Positions 17,105 through 25,709 are shown, counted from the first letter of the stretch. The stretch: DNA of 64,000 nucleotides from Streptomyces sp. NRRL S-244 (GCF_000717915.1 NZ_JOCX01000013.1:124001-188000), one strand, 5' to 3'. The notes: a model not told the origin generated them from the letters alone. Translations and numbers: made by a program.

Positions 17105-17854
17105 TCACGCGTCCCGTCGGCGCACCGCCAGCCAGCCGCCGGCCAGCGCGGCCGCCGCCCACAGCGCCAGCACCCCGAGGCCGCTCCAGGGACCGAGCCG
17201 GCCGCTGGACTCCAGGTGCATGACGAGCTGCCCGGCATGGTCCGGCAGGAACTCGGCGACGCCGCCCGCGGCCTGGCCGATGATGAACGGCACCATGACG
17301 ACGAAGGGTATGAGCACGCTCAGCACGACCGCCGCACTGCGCAGCACCGCTGTCAGTCCGGCCGCGAACAGGGCCATGAGCGTGAGGTACACACCGCTGC
17401 CGAACACGGCGCGGAGGGTGCCCGGGTCCCCCAGGGACATCGCGTACTGACCCATGAACGCCTGGCCCAGGACGAAGGTGAGCAGGCCGGTGACCTGGCC
17501 CGTCAGGAAGGCGAGTGCGCCCACCATGGCGATCTTCGACAGGTAGAAGCGCGTACGGCTCGGCACCGCGGTCAGCGACGTGCGCAGGGCGCCGTCGTGG
17601 AACTCGGCGGCCAGCGCGCTCGCCCCGAAGGTGAAGGCCGCTATCTGGCCGAAGTTGATGCCGTAGAAGGCGCCGAAAAGCGGGTCCTCCCCCATGCTGC
17701 CGGCCTCGGCCTGGCCTACGGCGGCAGCCGCCAGAGCCTGTATCCCGGCGGTGGCCAGGAGTATGGCGATCAGCGCCCCGAACGTACCGCGAAGGGACCG
17801 TATCTTGATCCATTCCGAGTGCAGGACGGGGACGGTGGGCAGAGCGGCGCTCAT
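17105..17854 (-). CDS. ABC-2-type transporter permease
   Basis: A 249-residue membrane protein with about six hydrophobic segments, starting MSAALPTVPVLHSEWIKIRS, the typical opening of streptomycete ABC-2 permeases. GVYLTLMALFAAGLTAVLRS is a typical ABC-2 segment. An AAGGAGG RBS precedes the ATG at 17854. It follows its ATPase gene after 29 bases. With the divergent two-component genes it probably forms an export or resistance module; the substrate is unknown. Confidence 0.9.
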   Translation of the reverse strand: MSAALPTVPVLHSEWIKIRSLRGTFGALIAILLATAGIQALAAAAVGQAEAGSMGEDPLFGAFYGINFGQIAAFTFGASALAAEFHDGALRTSLTAVPSRTRFYLSKIAMVGALAFLTGQVTGLLTFVLGQAFMGQYAMSLGDPGTLRAVFGSGVYLTLMALFAAGLTAVLRSAAVVLSVLIPFVVMVPFIIGQAAGGVAEFLPDHAGQLVMHLESSGRLGPWSGLGVLALWAAAALAGGWLAVRRRDA

Positions 17855-17883
17855 GGCGGAGCCTCCTTGTGTCTTGGGGAAAG

Positions 17884-18795
17884 TCAGTGGGTGGCGGCGA
17901 ACTGGGCGTGGTCGGCGGTGAGGTCGAGGTAGGCCTGCTCCAGCGAGGCGCGTTCGTCGGAGAGTTCCAGCACGGGGATGCCCTCGCGGGCGGCCACGGC
18001 TCCGAGCTGCTCGGCCCGTATGCCCTCCACCGTCCAGCGCCCGTCGTCGGCGCTCGCCATCTCGAAGCCGTCCCGGGCCAGGGCCGCCCGGAGCCGGACC
18101 GGGTCCGAGGTGCGCAAGCGCACCTTCGGGGTGCTGCGGGCCTCGATGAACTCCTCCATGGAGGAGTCGGCCAGCAGCCTGCCCTGCCCGAGCACGATCA
18201 GGTGGTCGGCGAGCGCCGCGGTCTCGGACATCAGATGGCTGGAGACGAGCACCGTGCGGCCCTCGGCGGCGAGGCCCCGCATCAGCTCGCGGATCCAGAT
18301 GATGCCTTCGGGGTCGAGCCCGTTGGTGGGCTCGTCCAGCAGCAGCACCTCGGGGTCTCCCAGCAGCGCGGCCGCTATGCCGAGGCGCTGGCGCATCCCG
18401 AGCGAGAAGGTCTTGACCCGACGCTTGGCCGCCGAGGCGATCCCCGCCTGCTCCAGTACCTCTTCGACCCGGCGCACCGGGATGCGGTTGGCGGCGGCGA
18501 GGAAGCGGAGGTGGTCCCGGGCGGTGCGCCCGCCGTGGGCCGCCTGGGCGTCCAGGAGCGCGCCCACGCGGTGCAACGGGTCGGGGAAGTCGGTGAACCG
18601 GGCCCCGCCGATCGTGGCCGTCCCGGAGGTGACCCGGTCCAGGCCCAGCAGCAGGCGCATCGTGGTGGACTTGCCGGCGCCGTTGGGGCCGAGGAATCCG
18701 GTGACCCGGCCGGGCAGGACATCGAAGGTGAGGTGGTCCACGGCCCGGGTGCGGCCGTATTCCTTGGTCAGTTCTCGGATCTCGATGCTGTTCAT
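17884..18795 (-). CDS. ABC transporter ATP-binding protein
   Basis: A 303-residue ATPase of the drug/bacteriocin exporter type (CcmA-like). Walker A is GPNGAGKST (about 35-43), signature FSLGMRQRLGIA, Walker B VLLLDEPTNGLDP, H-loop VSSHLMSE. It is the first gene of a minus-strand pair with the permease at 17105 and is divergent from the histidine kinase at 18904. A 24-bp palindrome lies in the 108-base gap between them. Confidence 0.93.
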   Translation of the reverse strand: MNSIEIRELTKEYGRTRAVDHLTFDVLPGRVTGFLGPNGAGKSTTMRLLLGLDRVTSGTATIGGARFTDFPDPLHRVGALLDAQAAHGGRTARDHLRFLAAANRIPVRRVEEVLEQAGIASAAKRRVKTFSLGMRQRLGIAAALLGDPEVLLLDEPTNGLDPEGIIWIRELMRGLAAEGRTVLVSSHLMSETAALADHLIVLGQGRLLADSSMEEFIEARSTPKVRLRTSDPVRLRAALARDGFEMASADDGRWTVEGIRAEQLGAVAAREGIPVLELSDERASLEQAYLDLTADHAQFAATH

Positions 18796-18848
18796 GGCTC
18801 AAGATTCGCCGCCCGCCCCACCCCCCTTCCTCCCCCATGCGAGGGTGC

Positions 18849-18872
18849 CGTCTCCCCCACGTGGGGGAGACG
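18849..18872. promoter_or_regulatory. 24-bp perfect palindrome between ABC transporter and two-component genes
   Basis: Half site CGTCTCCCCCAC followed by its exact reverse complement, with no spacer. It lies 54 bases from the ATPase start and 32 bases from the kinase start, so a dimeric regulator bound here could control both directions. The response regulator at 20084 is the natural candidate; it could also be a hairpin in an mRNA leader. Confidence 0.6.
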
Positions 18873-18903
18873 CGTCCGGGCCGGTCACTGCCACGATGGG
18901 GGC

Positions 18904-20079
18904 ATGTACCGACTGCTCCGTGCCCCGCTCCAACCGGTGACCTACTCACGCTGGTTGCACCTGTGCGTGCCCGTGCTGCTGCTGGCCCTGTGGATGTTCA
19001 TAGAGCCGGCGTGGCCGTGGATGCCGTTGGTCATCGTCATACCGTTCGGCCTGGTGCCCTGGGTGCGGCTGGCCGAGGGGCTGCAGGCGCAGTTCCTGCT
19101 CACGCCGCACGACCGCGACAGCCTCGACGGCGGCATCAGTGCCGCGCCGTCGGCGCGGTGGGGCGACCGGTGGCGGACGCTGCTGTGGCTCGAGGCGCGG
19201 CTCGTCATCGCACTCGCCGCCATGGCTGCGACCGTATGGCTCCCGGTGGTGACGGTCGAACTGGTCGGGGCGGCGCTCGGGCACCCGCTCAACTCGGACC
19301 TCATGATCCCCTTCGCTCCGCCGCGTTGGGCCGCCGCACTGCTCGTTCCGGTGCCGCTGATCCTTCTCATCGTCATAGTGGTGCTGCTGGGCGAGCTGGT
19401 CACCGCGGTCGCGCGCCGGCTGCTGGGGCCTTCGGCCGCCGAGCGGCTCACCGCTCTGGAGGCCCGCACCGAGCAGCTGTTGGAGCGCACCCGCATCGCG
19501 CGGGAGCTGCACGACTCGATCGGGCACGCCCTGACGGTGGCCGTGGTGCAGGCGGGGGCGGCCCGGGCCGCGGGCAACCCAGAGTTCACCGACCGGGCGC
19601 TGGGCGCGATCGAGGAGACGGGCCGGGCCGCCCTGGAGGACCTGGAACGGGTCCTGCTGGTCCTGCGGGAGTCGGCGCAGCCCGTCTCCCAGCGGCCGAC
19701 GCTGGCCGAGGCCGACCGGCTGCTGGAGTCGGCCCGGGCCTCGGGGTCGGAAGTCGACGCGCAACTGACGGGTCCGCTGGAGCAGTTGCCGGGACCGGTC
19801 ACCCGGGAGGGCTACCGGATCCTGCAGGAGGCGCTCACGAACGTGCTGCGGCACTGTGGGCCGGTGCCGGTCCGGGTCCGAGTGGAGATGGCCGTCGGCA
19901 GGCTGGACATGGAGGTCACGAACCCGCTGCCGGAGGGGCCCGCCTTCATCCCCGGCAGCGGGAGCGGGCTGCGCGGGATGCGGGAGCGGGCCGCGCTGCT
20001 CGGCGGTGAGGCCGAGACCGGGCCGTTCGAGGGCAGTTGGAGGGTGCGCGCACGGCTTCCGCTGGAGCGAATACGCTGA
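18904..20079 (+). CDS. Sensor histidine kinase, HisKA_3 (NarL-type partner)
   Basis: A 391-residue membrane kinase. Hydrophobic segments lie at about 19-33, 40-53, 97-125 and 142-164. The dimerisation/phosphorylation motif is RIARELHDSIGHAL with His203, and the HATPase domain has the N box LQEALTNVLRH and G box SGLRGMRERAALLGG. There is no large extracellular domain, as in membrane- or drug-stress sensors of the DesK/LiaS type. It precedes its response regulator by 4 bases and is divergent from the ABC pair. Confidence 0.93.
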   Translation: MYRLLRAPLQPVTYSRWLHLCVPVLLLALWMFIEPAWPWMPLVIVIPFGLVPWVRLAEGLQAQFLLTPHDRDSLDGGISAAPSARWGDRWRTLLWLEARLVIALAAMAATVWLPVVTVELVGAALGHPLNSDLMIPFAPPRWAAALLVPVPLILLIVIVVLLGELVTAVARRLLGPSAAERLTALEARTEQLLERTRIARELHDSIGHALTVAVVQAGAARAAGNPEFTDRALGAIEETGRAALEDLERVLLVLRESAQPVSQRPTLAEADRLLESARASGSEVDAQLTGPLEQLPGPVTREGYRILQEALTNVLRHCGPVPVRVRVEMAVGRLDMEVTNPLPEGPAFIPGSGSGLRGMRERAALLGGEAETGPFEGSWRVRARLPLERIR

Positions 20080-20083
20080 CCGG

Positions 20084-20734
20084 ATGCCGGTTACCGTTCT
20101 GCTCGTCGATGACGAGCCCCTGGTGCGCGCGGGTCTGCGCGCCGTCCTGGATGCCCAGCCCGACATCGAGGTGGTGGGTGAGGCGGCCGACGGGGCCTCC
20201 GTCGTCCCGCTCGTGCGGCAGCTGAGGCCGGACGTGGTGGCCATGGACGTGCGGATGCCGCTGCTCGACGGGATCGAGGCGACGCGGGCCGTGCTGCGGA
20301 CCGTGGACTCCCCGCCGAAGATCCTCGTGGTGACCACGTTCGAGAACGACGAGTACGTGTACCAGGCGCTGCGGGCCGGGGCGGACGGGTTCCTGCTGAA
20401 GCGGGCCCGCCCCTCCGAGATCGTGCACGCGGTGCGGCTGGTGGCCGAGGGCGAGACGCTGCTGTTCCCGGCGGCCGTGCGGGCGCTGGCCGCGGAGTAC
20501 GGGAACCGGCAGGCGCGGGCGGTGCTGAAGCGGGCCGCCCTGACCGAGCGGGAGGAAGCGGTACTGCGGGCGATGGCGCGCGGGCTGACGAACGTCGAGA
20601 TCGCCAAGGAGCTGATCGTCGGCACGGAGACGGTGAAGTCCCATGTGAGCGCGATTCTGGGCAAGCTGGGGGCACGGGACCGGACCCAGGCGGTGATCAC
20701 GGCGTACGAGTCGGGATTCGTCGCCCCGGCCTGA
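20084..20734 (+). CDS. Response regulator, NarL/LuxR type
   Basis: A 216-residue regulator with a receiver domain (acidic pocket Asp9-Asp10, phospho-acceptor Asp55 in VVAMDVRMP, Lys in FLLKRA) and a LuxR helix-turn-helix (LTEREEAVLRAMARGLTNVEIAKEL, about 150-174). It is co-transcribed with the kinase. It probably controls the divergent ABC transporter genes, by analogy with many such cassettes. Confidence 0.94.
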   Translation: MPVTVLLVDDEPLVRAGLRAVLDAQPDIEVVGEAADGASVVPLVRQLRPDVVAMDVRMPLLDGIEATRAVLRTVDSPPKILVVTTFENDEYVYQALRAGADGFLLKRARPSEIVHAVRLVAEGETLLFPAAVRALAAEYGNRQARAVLKRAALTEREEAVLRAMARGLTNVEIAKELIVGTETVKSHVSAILGKLGARDRTQAVITAYESGFVAPA

Positions 20735-20835
20735 GGGGAGGAGCCAGTTCCGGCCGGTGGGGGGCTGCGTCTCGCAGTGGCCCCGGGGGCACAGTACGAT
20801 CCGGCAGACAAGCTCGCTAGCTGGGAGGACACACG

Positions 20836-21993
20836 TTGGGGCAGCTGACCGGCGGGGATCCCTCTCTGCTCCGGCGGATCAATTCGGCCGTGGTGCTGCG
20901 TGCGCTGCGGGCGGCCGAATCGCCGACCCTCACCGACCTGACCCGGGTGACCGGGCTGTCCCGGCCGACCGTCGAAGGTGTGGTCGAGGGGCTGATCGGG
21001 ACCGGGCTCGTCGTCGAGGCCGACGCGGAGGAGGGCGCGCGCCGCCAGGGGCGGCCGGCCAGGCGCTACCGGTTCCGCGCCGAGGCGGGGCATCTGCTCG
21101 GCATCGAGATCGGCTCGCACCGGATCGCGGTGCTGCTGTCCGGGCTGGACGGGCGGGTGATCGGCGCCGGCACGAAGGAGGTCGCCGAGACCGCGTCCGC
21201 CGACGAGCGGCTGGAGCGGGTGCGGGCGGCGGTGGCCGATCTGCTGCGGCGGGCCGGCGTACCGCGGGACTCCCTGCGGGCGGTCGGCGTCGGCAGCCCC
21301 GGGATCGTGGAGGCGGACGGCACCGTACGCCTGGGCACGGCCCTGCCGGGCTGGACCGGGCTGCCCCTAGGCGAGCGGCTGAGGCGCTCGTTCCGCTGCC
21401 CGGTACAAGTGGAGAACGACGCCAATGCGGCCGCGGTCGCCGAGCACTGGAAGGGCGCCGCGCAGGACACCGACGACATGGTGTTCGTGATGGCGGGGCT
21501 CAGCCCCGGCGCGGGATCACTGATCGGAGGGCGGCTGCACCGCGGCTTCGGCGGGGCGGCCGGCGAGATCGGCGCCCTGCACCTGCTGGGCCGCGACGTC
21601 ACACCCGAGAAGCTGCTGTCCACGACCGGCGAACCGCTGCACCCGCTGGACGAGCAGGCGGTCGCCGAGGTCTTCGCGATGGCCCGCCGGGGCGACGAGC
21701 GGGCCGTGGCAGCGGTGGAGCGCTTCATCCAGCGGCTGGTGCACGACGTGGCGGCGCTGGTCCTGGCCATGGATCCGGAGCTCGTCGTGGTCGGCGGCTG
21801 GGCGGCCGGCCTGGCCGGAGTCCTGGACCCCCTGCGCCGCGAACTGGAGCGCTACTGCCTGCGCCCCCCGCGGGTGGCGCAGTCCCTGCTCGGCGAGGCC
21901 GCGGTGGCCACCGGAGCCCTGCGCCTGGCGCTGGACCACGTGGAAGAAGAGCTCTTCGCGGTGGAGAAGACGGTCACGACCCGCCGCCGCTGA
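20836..21993 (+). CDS. ROK-family transcriptional regulator
   Basis: A 385-residue protein with an N-terminal MarR-like winged helix (about 12-65) and a ROK sugar-kinase-like domain (LLGIEIGSHRIAVLL, GVGSPGIVE, VENDANAAAVAEHW). The ROK zinc motif CxCGxxGC is absent: after GGAAGEIGALHLLG the sequence has no cysteines. That suggests a regulator without normal sugar phosphorylation. The start is TTG at 20836, backed by GGGAGGA 9 bases upstream; GTG or ATG alternatives are missing nearby. Confidence 0.88.
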   Translation: MGQLTGGDPSLLRRINSAVVLRALRAAESPTLTDLTRVTGLSRPTVEGVVEGLIGTGLVVEADAEEGARRQGRPARRYRFRAEAGHLLGIEIGSHRIAVLLSGLDGRVIGAGTKEVAETASADERLERVRAAVADLLRRAGVPRDSLRAVGVGSPGIVEADGTVRLGTALPGWTGLPLGERLRRSFRCPVQVENDANAAAVAEHWKGAAQDTDDMVFVMAGLSPGAGSLIGGRLHRGFGGAAGEIGALHLLGRDVTPEKLLSTTGEPLHPLDEQAVAEVFAMARRGDERAVAAVERFIQRLVHDVAALVLAMDPELVVVGGWAAGLAGVLDPLRRELERYCLRPPRVAQSLLGEAAVATGALRLALDHVEEELFAVEKTVTTRRR

Positions 21994-22055
21994 CCTCGCC
22001 GGCGACAGGGTCAGCGGCGGGGTCGGCGGCGGGGTCAGCGAAGGGGCCCCGGCAG

Positions 22056-22829
22056 TCAGGAGGCGACGCGGGCCTCGTGCGTTATCTCCACGTCGCCCGA
22101 GTCGCCGAAGGTCAGGCGGCAGGTGTCCGCGCGGTACGTGGCGACCGAGACCGCGGCCGTACCCGCGGCGGTGAAGTACCGGGTGGTGACGACGAGCACC
22201 GGCGCACCCGGCAGCCGGTCCAGTTCCTTGGCGTCGTCGGCACGCGCCGAGCCGAGCTCCACCGAGCGGTCCTGCCCGTCCAGGGCGAGGCGCTGCAGCT
22301 CGCGCAGCACGGCCCGGGCGCGCGCCGGTCCGGCCGGGGCGTCGATGGCGGAGAGGCCGGGCACGGAAGCGGCCGGCACGTACAGCAGTTCGGCGGCGAC
22401 GGCCTGCCCGTGGGAGACCCGGGTCCGGCGCACGGTGTGCACGGGCTGGTCGCCGGCTCCGGCGCCACCGAGGAGCTTCAGGACGGCGGCGGACGGCAGG
22501 GCGGCATCGGCCGGGTCCGCGTCCACGGCCTCCCAGCCGTCGACGCTCTCGCCGGGCCAGCTCTGCCCCGTGCTGCCGACGGCCACGCCGACCCGCGGCG
22601 GGGCCACGGTGGTGCCGACCCCGCGGCGGCGCTGCAGCCGCCCTTCGAGTTCGAGCTGTTCCAGGGCCTGACGCAGGGTCGCGCGGGCGACTCCGAAGCG
22701 GGCGGCGAGCTCACGCTCGTTCGGCAGGACCTCGCCCACCGCGAAGTCCTGGTCGAGCGCCTCGCTGAGGACGGTCTTGAGGTGCCAGTACTTAGGCTCC
22801 GGCACCGTTTCGAGCTGCGTGGTCCCCAC
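22056..22829 (-). CDS. GntR/HutC-family regulator with UTRA domain
   Basis: A 257-residue DasR-like regulator: winged helix at about 15-75 (NERELAARFGVARATLRQALEQL) and a UTRA effector domain (about 85-250). The frame also has an ATG at 22847, but there the codons GGA GGA form a perfect ribosome site (GGAGGA) 6 bases before GTG 22829. I therefore start at GTG 22829 (MGTTQLETVPEPKYW). UTRA domains bind sugars, sugar phosphates or amino acids. Its own promoter is overlapped by a DasR-type operator, suggesting autoregulation. Confidence 0.9.
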   Translation of the reverse strand: MGTTQLETVPEPKYWHLKTVLSEALDQDFAVGEVLPNERELAARFGVARATLRQALEQLELEGRLQRRRGVGTTVAPPRVGVAVGSTGQSWPGESVDGWEAVDADPADAALPSAAVLKLLGGAGAGDQPVHTVRRTRVSHGQAVAAELLYVPAASVPGLSAIDAPAGPARARAVLRELQRLALDGQDRSVELGSARADDAKELDRLPGAPVLVVTTRYFTAAGTAAVSVATYRADTCRLTFGDSGDVEITHEARVAS

Positions 22830-22918
22830 CCTGACTCCTCCTGCCATCGCTGCAATCGCCGTGTTCCAGCGGCAGTTCCGCGCCTTTGTTTATTAAAGGT
22901 TCCTGCACTATCCCTGCG

Positions 22919-22947
22919 ACGATAGGACGGCGCACCCCCTTGGTCAA
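22919..22947 (-). promoter_or_regulatory. Promoter of the GntR regulator gene
   Basis: Minus strand: -35 TTGACC (22947-22942), 17-base spacer, -10 TATCGT (22924-22919). The fit to the vegetative sigma consensus is good for Streptomyces. It lies about 90 bases upstream of the start codon. Confidence 0.6.
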
Positions 22948-22953
22948 GACCAA
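22940..22953. promoter_or_regulatory. DasR/HutC-type operator overlapping the -35
   Basis: TTGGTC-AA-GACCAA, a 6+6 inverted repeat. The core TGGTCNNGACCA is that of the DasR responsive element (TGGTCTAGACCA, established knowledge). It covers the -35 box of the adjacent GntR-family gene, so repression of that gene by itself or by DasR is likely. Confidence 0.6.
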
Positions 22954-23056
22954 TCCTCACCCCTTTACCGGGCACATCGGGCATACGTATCAAGCCGTTC
23001 ATGCGATGTTCTCGCTCCCCCGACACGCACCCGGGGCTTGTCCCGCCGGGCTACCG

Positions 23057-23080
23057 GGCGGTAATCATGGCGGTAGTCAT
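23057..23080 (+). repeat. 12-base tandem repeat upstream of the hydrolase gene
   Basis: GGCGGTAATCAT followed directly by GGCGGTAGTCAT (11 of 12 identical). The first copy also forms TACCG-GG-CGGTA with the preceding bases. It lies 72 to 96 bases upstream of the hydrolase start and may be an activator or repressor site. Confidence 0.45.
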
Positions 23081-23152
23081 TACTGACAGCCTGTCTCACA
23101 CGCGTCCACCCGATCGCGTCCCCACGGTCGCGTCCACCCGACGAGGAGCTGC

Positions 23153-24004
23153 ATGACCGCCACGGTCTCCTTCCCGATCGAATCGCCGCTGGGCCCCCGC
23201 ACCGCCACCGTCGCCTACGAGCGCAAGGGCGCCGGCGCACCGCTTCTCCTGCTGCACGGCATCGGCCACCACCTCCAGGCCTGGCACCCGGTGACCGACA
23301 TCCTGGCCGCCGAGCACGACGTCATCGCCGTCGACCTGCCCGGCTTCGGCGCCTCGGCGCCGCTGCCCGAGGGCGTCCCGTACGACCTGGGCTCCTTCGT
23401 CCCCGCGCTCGGCGCGCTCTGCACGGCCCTCGGCGTCGAACGCCCGCACGTCGTGGGCAACTCCCTCGGCGGGCTCCTCGCCCTCGAGATGGGCCGCAGC
23501 AACCTGGTCCGCTCGGTCACCGCGCTCTCCCCCGCCGGCTTCTGGACCGAGGCCGAGCGCAAGTACGCCTTCGCCACCCTGCGCGCGATGCGCGTCGGCG
23601 CGCTCACGCTGCCCCACTCGACCCTGGAGCGGCTCTCGCGCAGCGCCGCCGGCCGGACCGCGCTCACCGGCACGATCTACGCGCACCCGGCCCGCCGTTC
23701 ACCCGAGGCCGTGGTCGCCGAGACCCTCGCCCTGCGCGAGGCCACCGGCTTCGAGGAGACCCTCGCCGCCGGCCGCTCCGTACGGTTCACCTCGGACGTG
23801 CCCGGCCTGCCGGTCACCATCGCCTGGGGCTCCCGCGACCGGCTGCTCCTGCCCCGCCAGGGCGTACGCGCCAAGCACACGGTCCCCGGCGCCCGGCTGA
23901 TCCGGCTCCGCGGATGCGGCCACGTACCGATGAACGACGACCCGGCGCTGGTCTCCCGCGTGGTTCTGGACACGGTGCGCGCCACAACCGGCCAATCCGC
24001 CTGA
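23153..24004 (+). CDS. Alpha/beta-fold hydrolase
   Basis: A 283-residue cytoplasmic alpha/beta hydrolase. The oxyanion segment is LLLLHGIGHHLQAW, the nucleophile elbow VVGNSLGG (Ser about 104), the acid WGSRDRLLLP and the catalytic His in GCGHVPMNDDP. It looks most like esterase or C-C hydrolase members; the substrate is unknown. The ATG at 23153 has GAGGAG 5 bases upstream. It is divergent from the GntR regulator, which may control it. Confidence 0.88.
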   Translation: MTATVSFPIESPLGPRTATVAYERKGAGAPLLLLHGIGHHLQAWHPVTDILAAEHDVIAVDLPGFGASAPLPEGVPYDLGSFVPALGALCTALGVERPHVVGNSLGGLLALEMGRSNLVRSVTALSPAGFWTEAERKYAFATLRAMRVGALTLPHSTLERLSRSAAGRTALTGTIYAHPARRSPEAVVAETLALREATGFEETLAAGRSVRFTSDVPGLPVTIAWGSRDRLLLPRQGVRAKHTVPGARLIRLRGCGHVPMNDDPALVSRVVLDTVRATTGQSA

Positions 24005-24017
24005 CCTGCTGACGGCT

Positions 24018-24039
24018 GTTCATCCACGGTTCGGTTGGG
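24018..24039 (+). promoter_or_regulatory. PHO box upstream of phoD
   Basis: Two adjacent 11-base direct repeats, GTTCATCCACG and GTTCGGTTGGG. The first fits the Streptomyces PhoP repeat pattern (GTTCAYYYRG/C) fully and the second in most positions. It lies 72 bases upstream of the alkaline phosphatase start, where PhoP activation under phosphate starvation would be expected. Confidence 0.55.
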
Positions 24040-24110
24040 CGACGCGGGCGGGCCGGTGTGCGACGGCACACTGGTCCGACCCGTCCCCGCCGGCCCCTGG
24101 AGACGCTCCG

Positions 24111-25709
24111 ATGGCACCGATGCCGCACACCCGACGGTCCCTGCTCGGCGGTTCACTCGCCGTTCCCGTGGGCCTTGCCCTGTCCGGCGCGCTCGCCGCG
24201 CCCGCGTTCGCCGCGCCCACCACCGCCGCGGCGGCGTTCACCCGCTCCGGGCGCCCGAGCGCCTCGTGGGGCACCCAGTCCGGTGAGATCACCGCGCATT
24301 CGGCCACCGTCTGGACACGCTCCGACCGGCCGGCGCGGATGTACGTCGAGACCTCCCCGAGCGAGTCGTTCCGCTACGGCGTCCGACGCCACGGCGGCCC
24401 GTTCCTCGGCCCCGCCACCGACTTCACCGGCACCACGACCCTGCGCGACCTCCCGCCCGGGCAGCAGATCCACTACCGGGTGGTGCTGGCCGACCCGGAC
24501 GACCCGCGCCGCACGGGCGAGCCGGTCCGCGGCACCTTCCGGACCACGCCCGTCTCCCGCCGCCACAACGTGCGCTTCCTGTGGTCGGGAGACCTCGCGG
24601 GCCAGGGCTGGGGCATCAACCCGGACCTCGGCGGCTACCGCGTCTTCGACGAGATGCGCCAGCGCGACCCCGACTTCTTCCTCTTCAGCGGGGACACCAT
24701 CTACGCCGACGGGCCGATCCAGGCCTCCGTCCCCCTGCACGACGGCAGCATCTGGCGCAACATCACCACCGAGGAGAAGGCGAAGGTCGCCGAGACCCTC
24801 GCCGAGTTCCGCGGGAACTTCCGCTACAACCTGCTCGATCGCAACCTGCGCGACTTCCACGCCCAAGTGCCGGTCCTCGCCCAGTGGGACGACCACGAGG
24901 TGCGCAACAACTGGTACCCCGGGCAGGTGATCGACGACCCCCGCTACACCGTGCGCGACGTCGACACCCTCGCCGGCCGGGCCCGCCAGGCCTTCGGCGA
25001 GTACTTCCCGGTCACCGACCTCCGCGGCGGCCGCGCCGAGGGCCGGATGTACCGGGTGATGCGGTACGGCCCGCTGCTCGACGTCTTCGTGCTCGACATG
25101 CGCACCTACCGCGACGCCAACTCCCCCGGCCGCCAGACCGTGGACCCCATCGGCATCCTCGGGCAGGAGCAGCTGGCCTGGCTCAAGCGCGAGCTGTCGC
25201 GCTCCCGCGCCACCTGGAAGGTCATCGCCTCCGACATGCCGCTGGGCATCGTCGTCGCCGACGGCACCGAGAACTTCGAGGCCGTCGCCCAGGGGGACCC
25301 GGGCGCCCCGCTCGGCCGCGAGCTCCAGATCGCCGAACTCCTGCGCCACATCAAGCACCAGCGCATCACCGGCACCCTCTGGCTCACCGCCGACGTGCAC
25401 TACACGGCCGCGAACCACTACGCCCCCGAGCGGGCCGCCTTCACCGACTTCGCGCCGTTCTGGGAGTTCGTCTCCGGCCCCATCGGCGCGGGCGGGTTCC
25501 CCGCCGGGAAGCTCGACGCCACCTTCGGCCCCGAGACCGCCTACGTCCAGTCGGCCCCGCTCGCCAACATGTCACCGTCCGAGAACCCCCCGTACTACGG
25601 GGAGGTCGAGATCGACGGCGCGTGCGGGGAACTCACCGTCCGGTTGCGGCGCCAGGGAGGCGGCGTACTCTTCACCACCTCGCTCCAGCCCGGACGCGTG
25701 GGCCAGTAA
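24111..25709 (+). CDS. phoD: Tat-exported alkaline phosphatase/phosphodiesterase PhoD
   Basis: A 532-residue secreted phosphatase that releases phosphate from esters. The N-terminus has a twin-arginine signal (HTRRSLLGGS, then a hydrophobic stretch ending AFAAP). The PhoD domains follow: an N-terminal Ig-like part (about 45-145), then the metallophosphatase with GDTIYADG, QWDDHEVRNNW and ADVHYTAANHY as metal/phosphate motifs. The ATG at 24111 has GGAG 8 bases upstream; ATG 24120 is an alternative. A PHO-box-like repeat precedes it and a hairpin terminator follows. Confidence 0.94.
   Translation: MAPMPHTRRSLLGGSLAVPVGLALSGALAAPAFAAPTTAAAAFTRSGRPSASWGTQSGEITAHSATVWTRSDRPARMYVETSPSESFRYGVRRHGGPFLGPATDFTGTTTLRDLPPGQQIHYRVVLADPDDPRRTGEPVRGTFRTTPVSRRHNVRFLWSGDLAGQGWGINPDLGGYRVFDEMRQRDPDFFLFSGDTIYADGPIQASVPLHDGSIWRNITTEEKAKVAETLAEFRGNFRYNLLDRNLRDFHAQVPVLAQWDDHEVRNNWYPGQVIDDPRYTVRDVDTLAGRARQAFGEYFPVTDLRGGRAEGRMYRVMRYGPLLDVFVLDMRTYRDANSPGRQTVDPIGILGQEQLAWLKRELSRSRATWKVIASDMPLGIVVADGTENFEAVAQGDPGAPLGRELQIAELLRHIKHQRITGTLWLTADVHYTAANHYAPERAAFTDFAPFWEFVSGPIGAGGFPAGKLDATFGPETAYVQSAPLANMSPSENPPYYGEVEIDGACGELTVRLRRQGGGVLFTTSLQPGRVGQ

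Larger units (their letters stand above)
22830..23152. promoter_or_regulatory. Divergent control region, 323 bases
   Basis: Gap between the GntR regulator and the hydrolase, less GC-rich than the genes. It contains the GntR promoter and operator (22919-22953), a CCTTT/AAAGG inverted repeat near 22889-22903, and a 12-base tandem repeat with a TACCG/CGGTA inverted repeat in front of the hydrolase. I see no open frame I would trust. Confidence 0.5.

Noticed and set aside
22830-22847. ATG 22847 as start of the GntR regulator
   Set aside because: The codons after this ATG form the GGAGGA ribosome site for GTG 22829, and the domain begins after that GTG.
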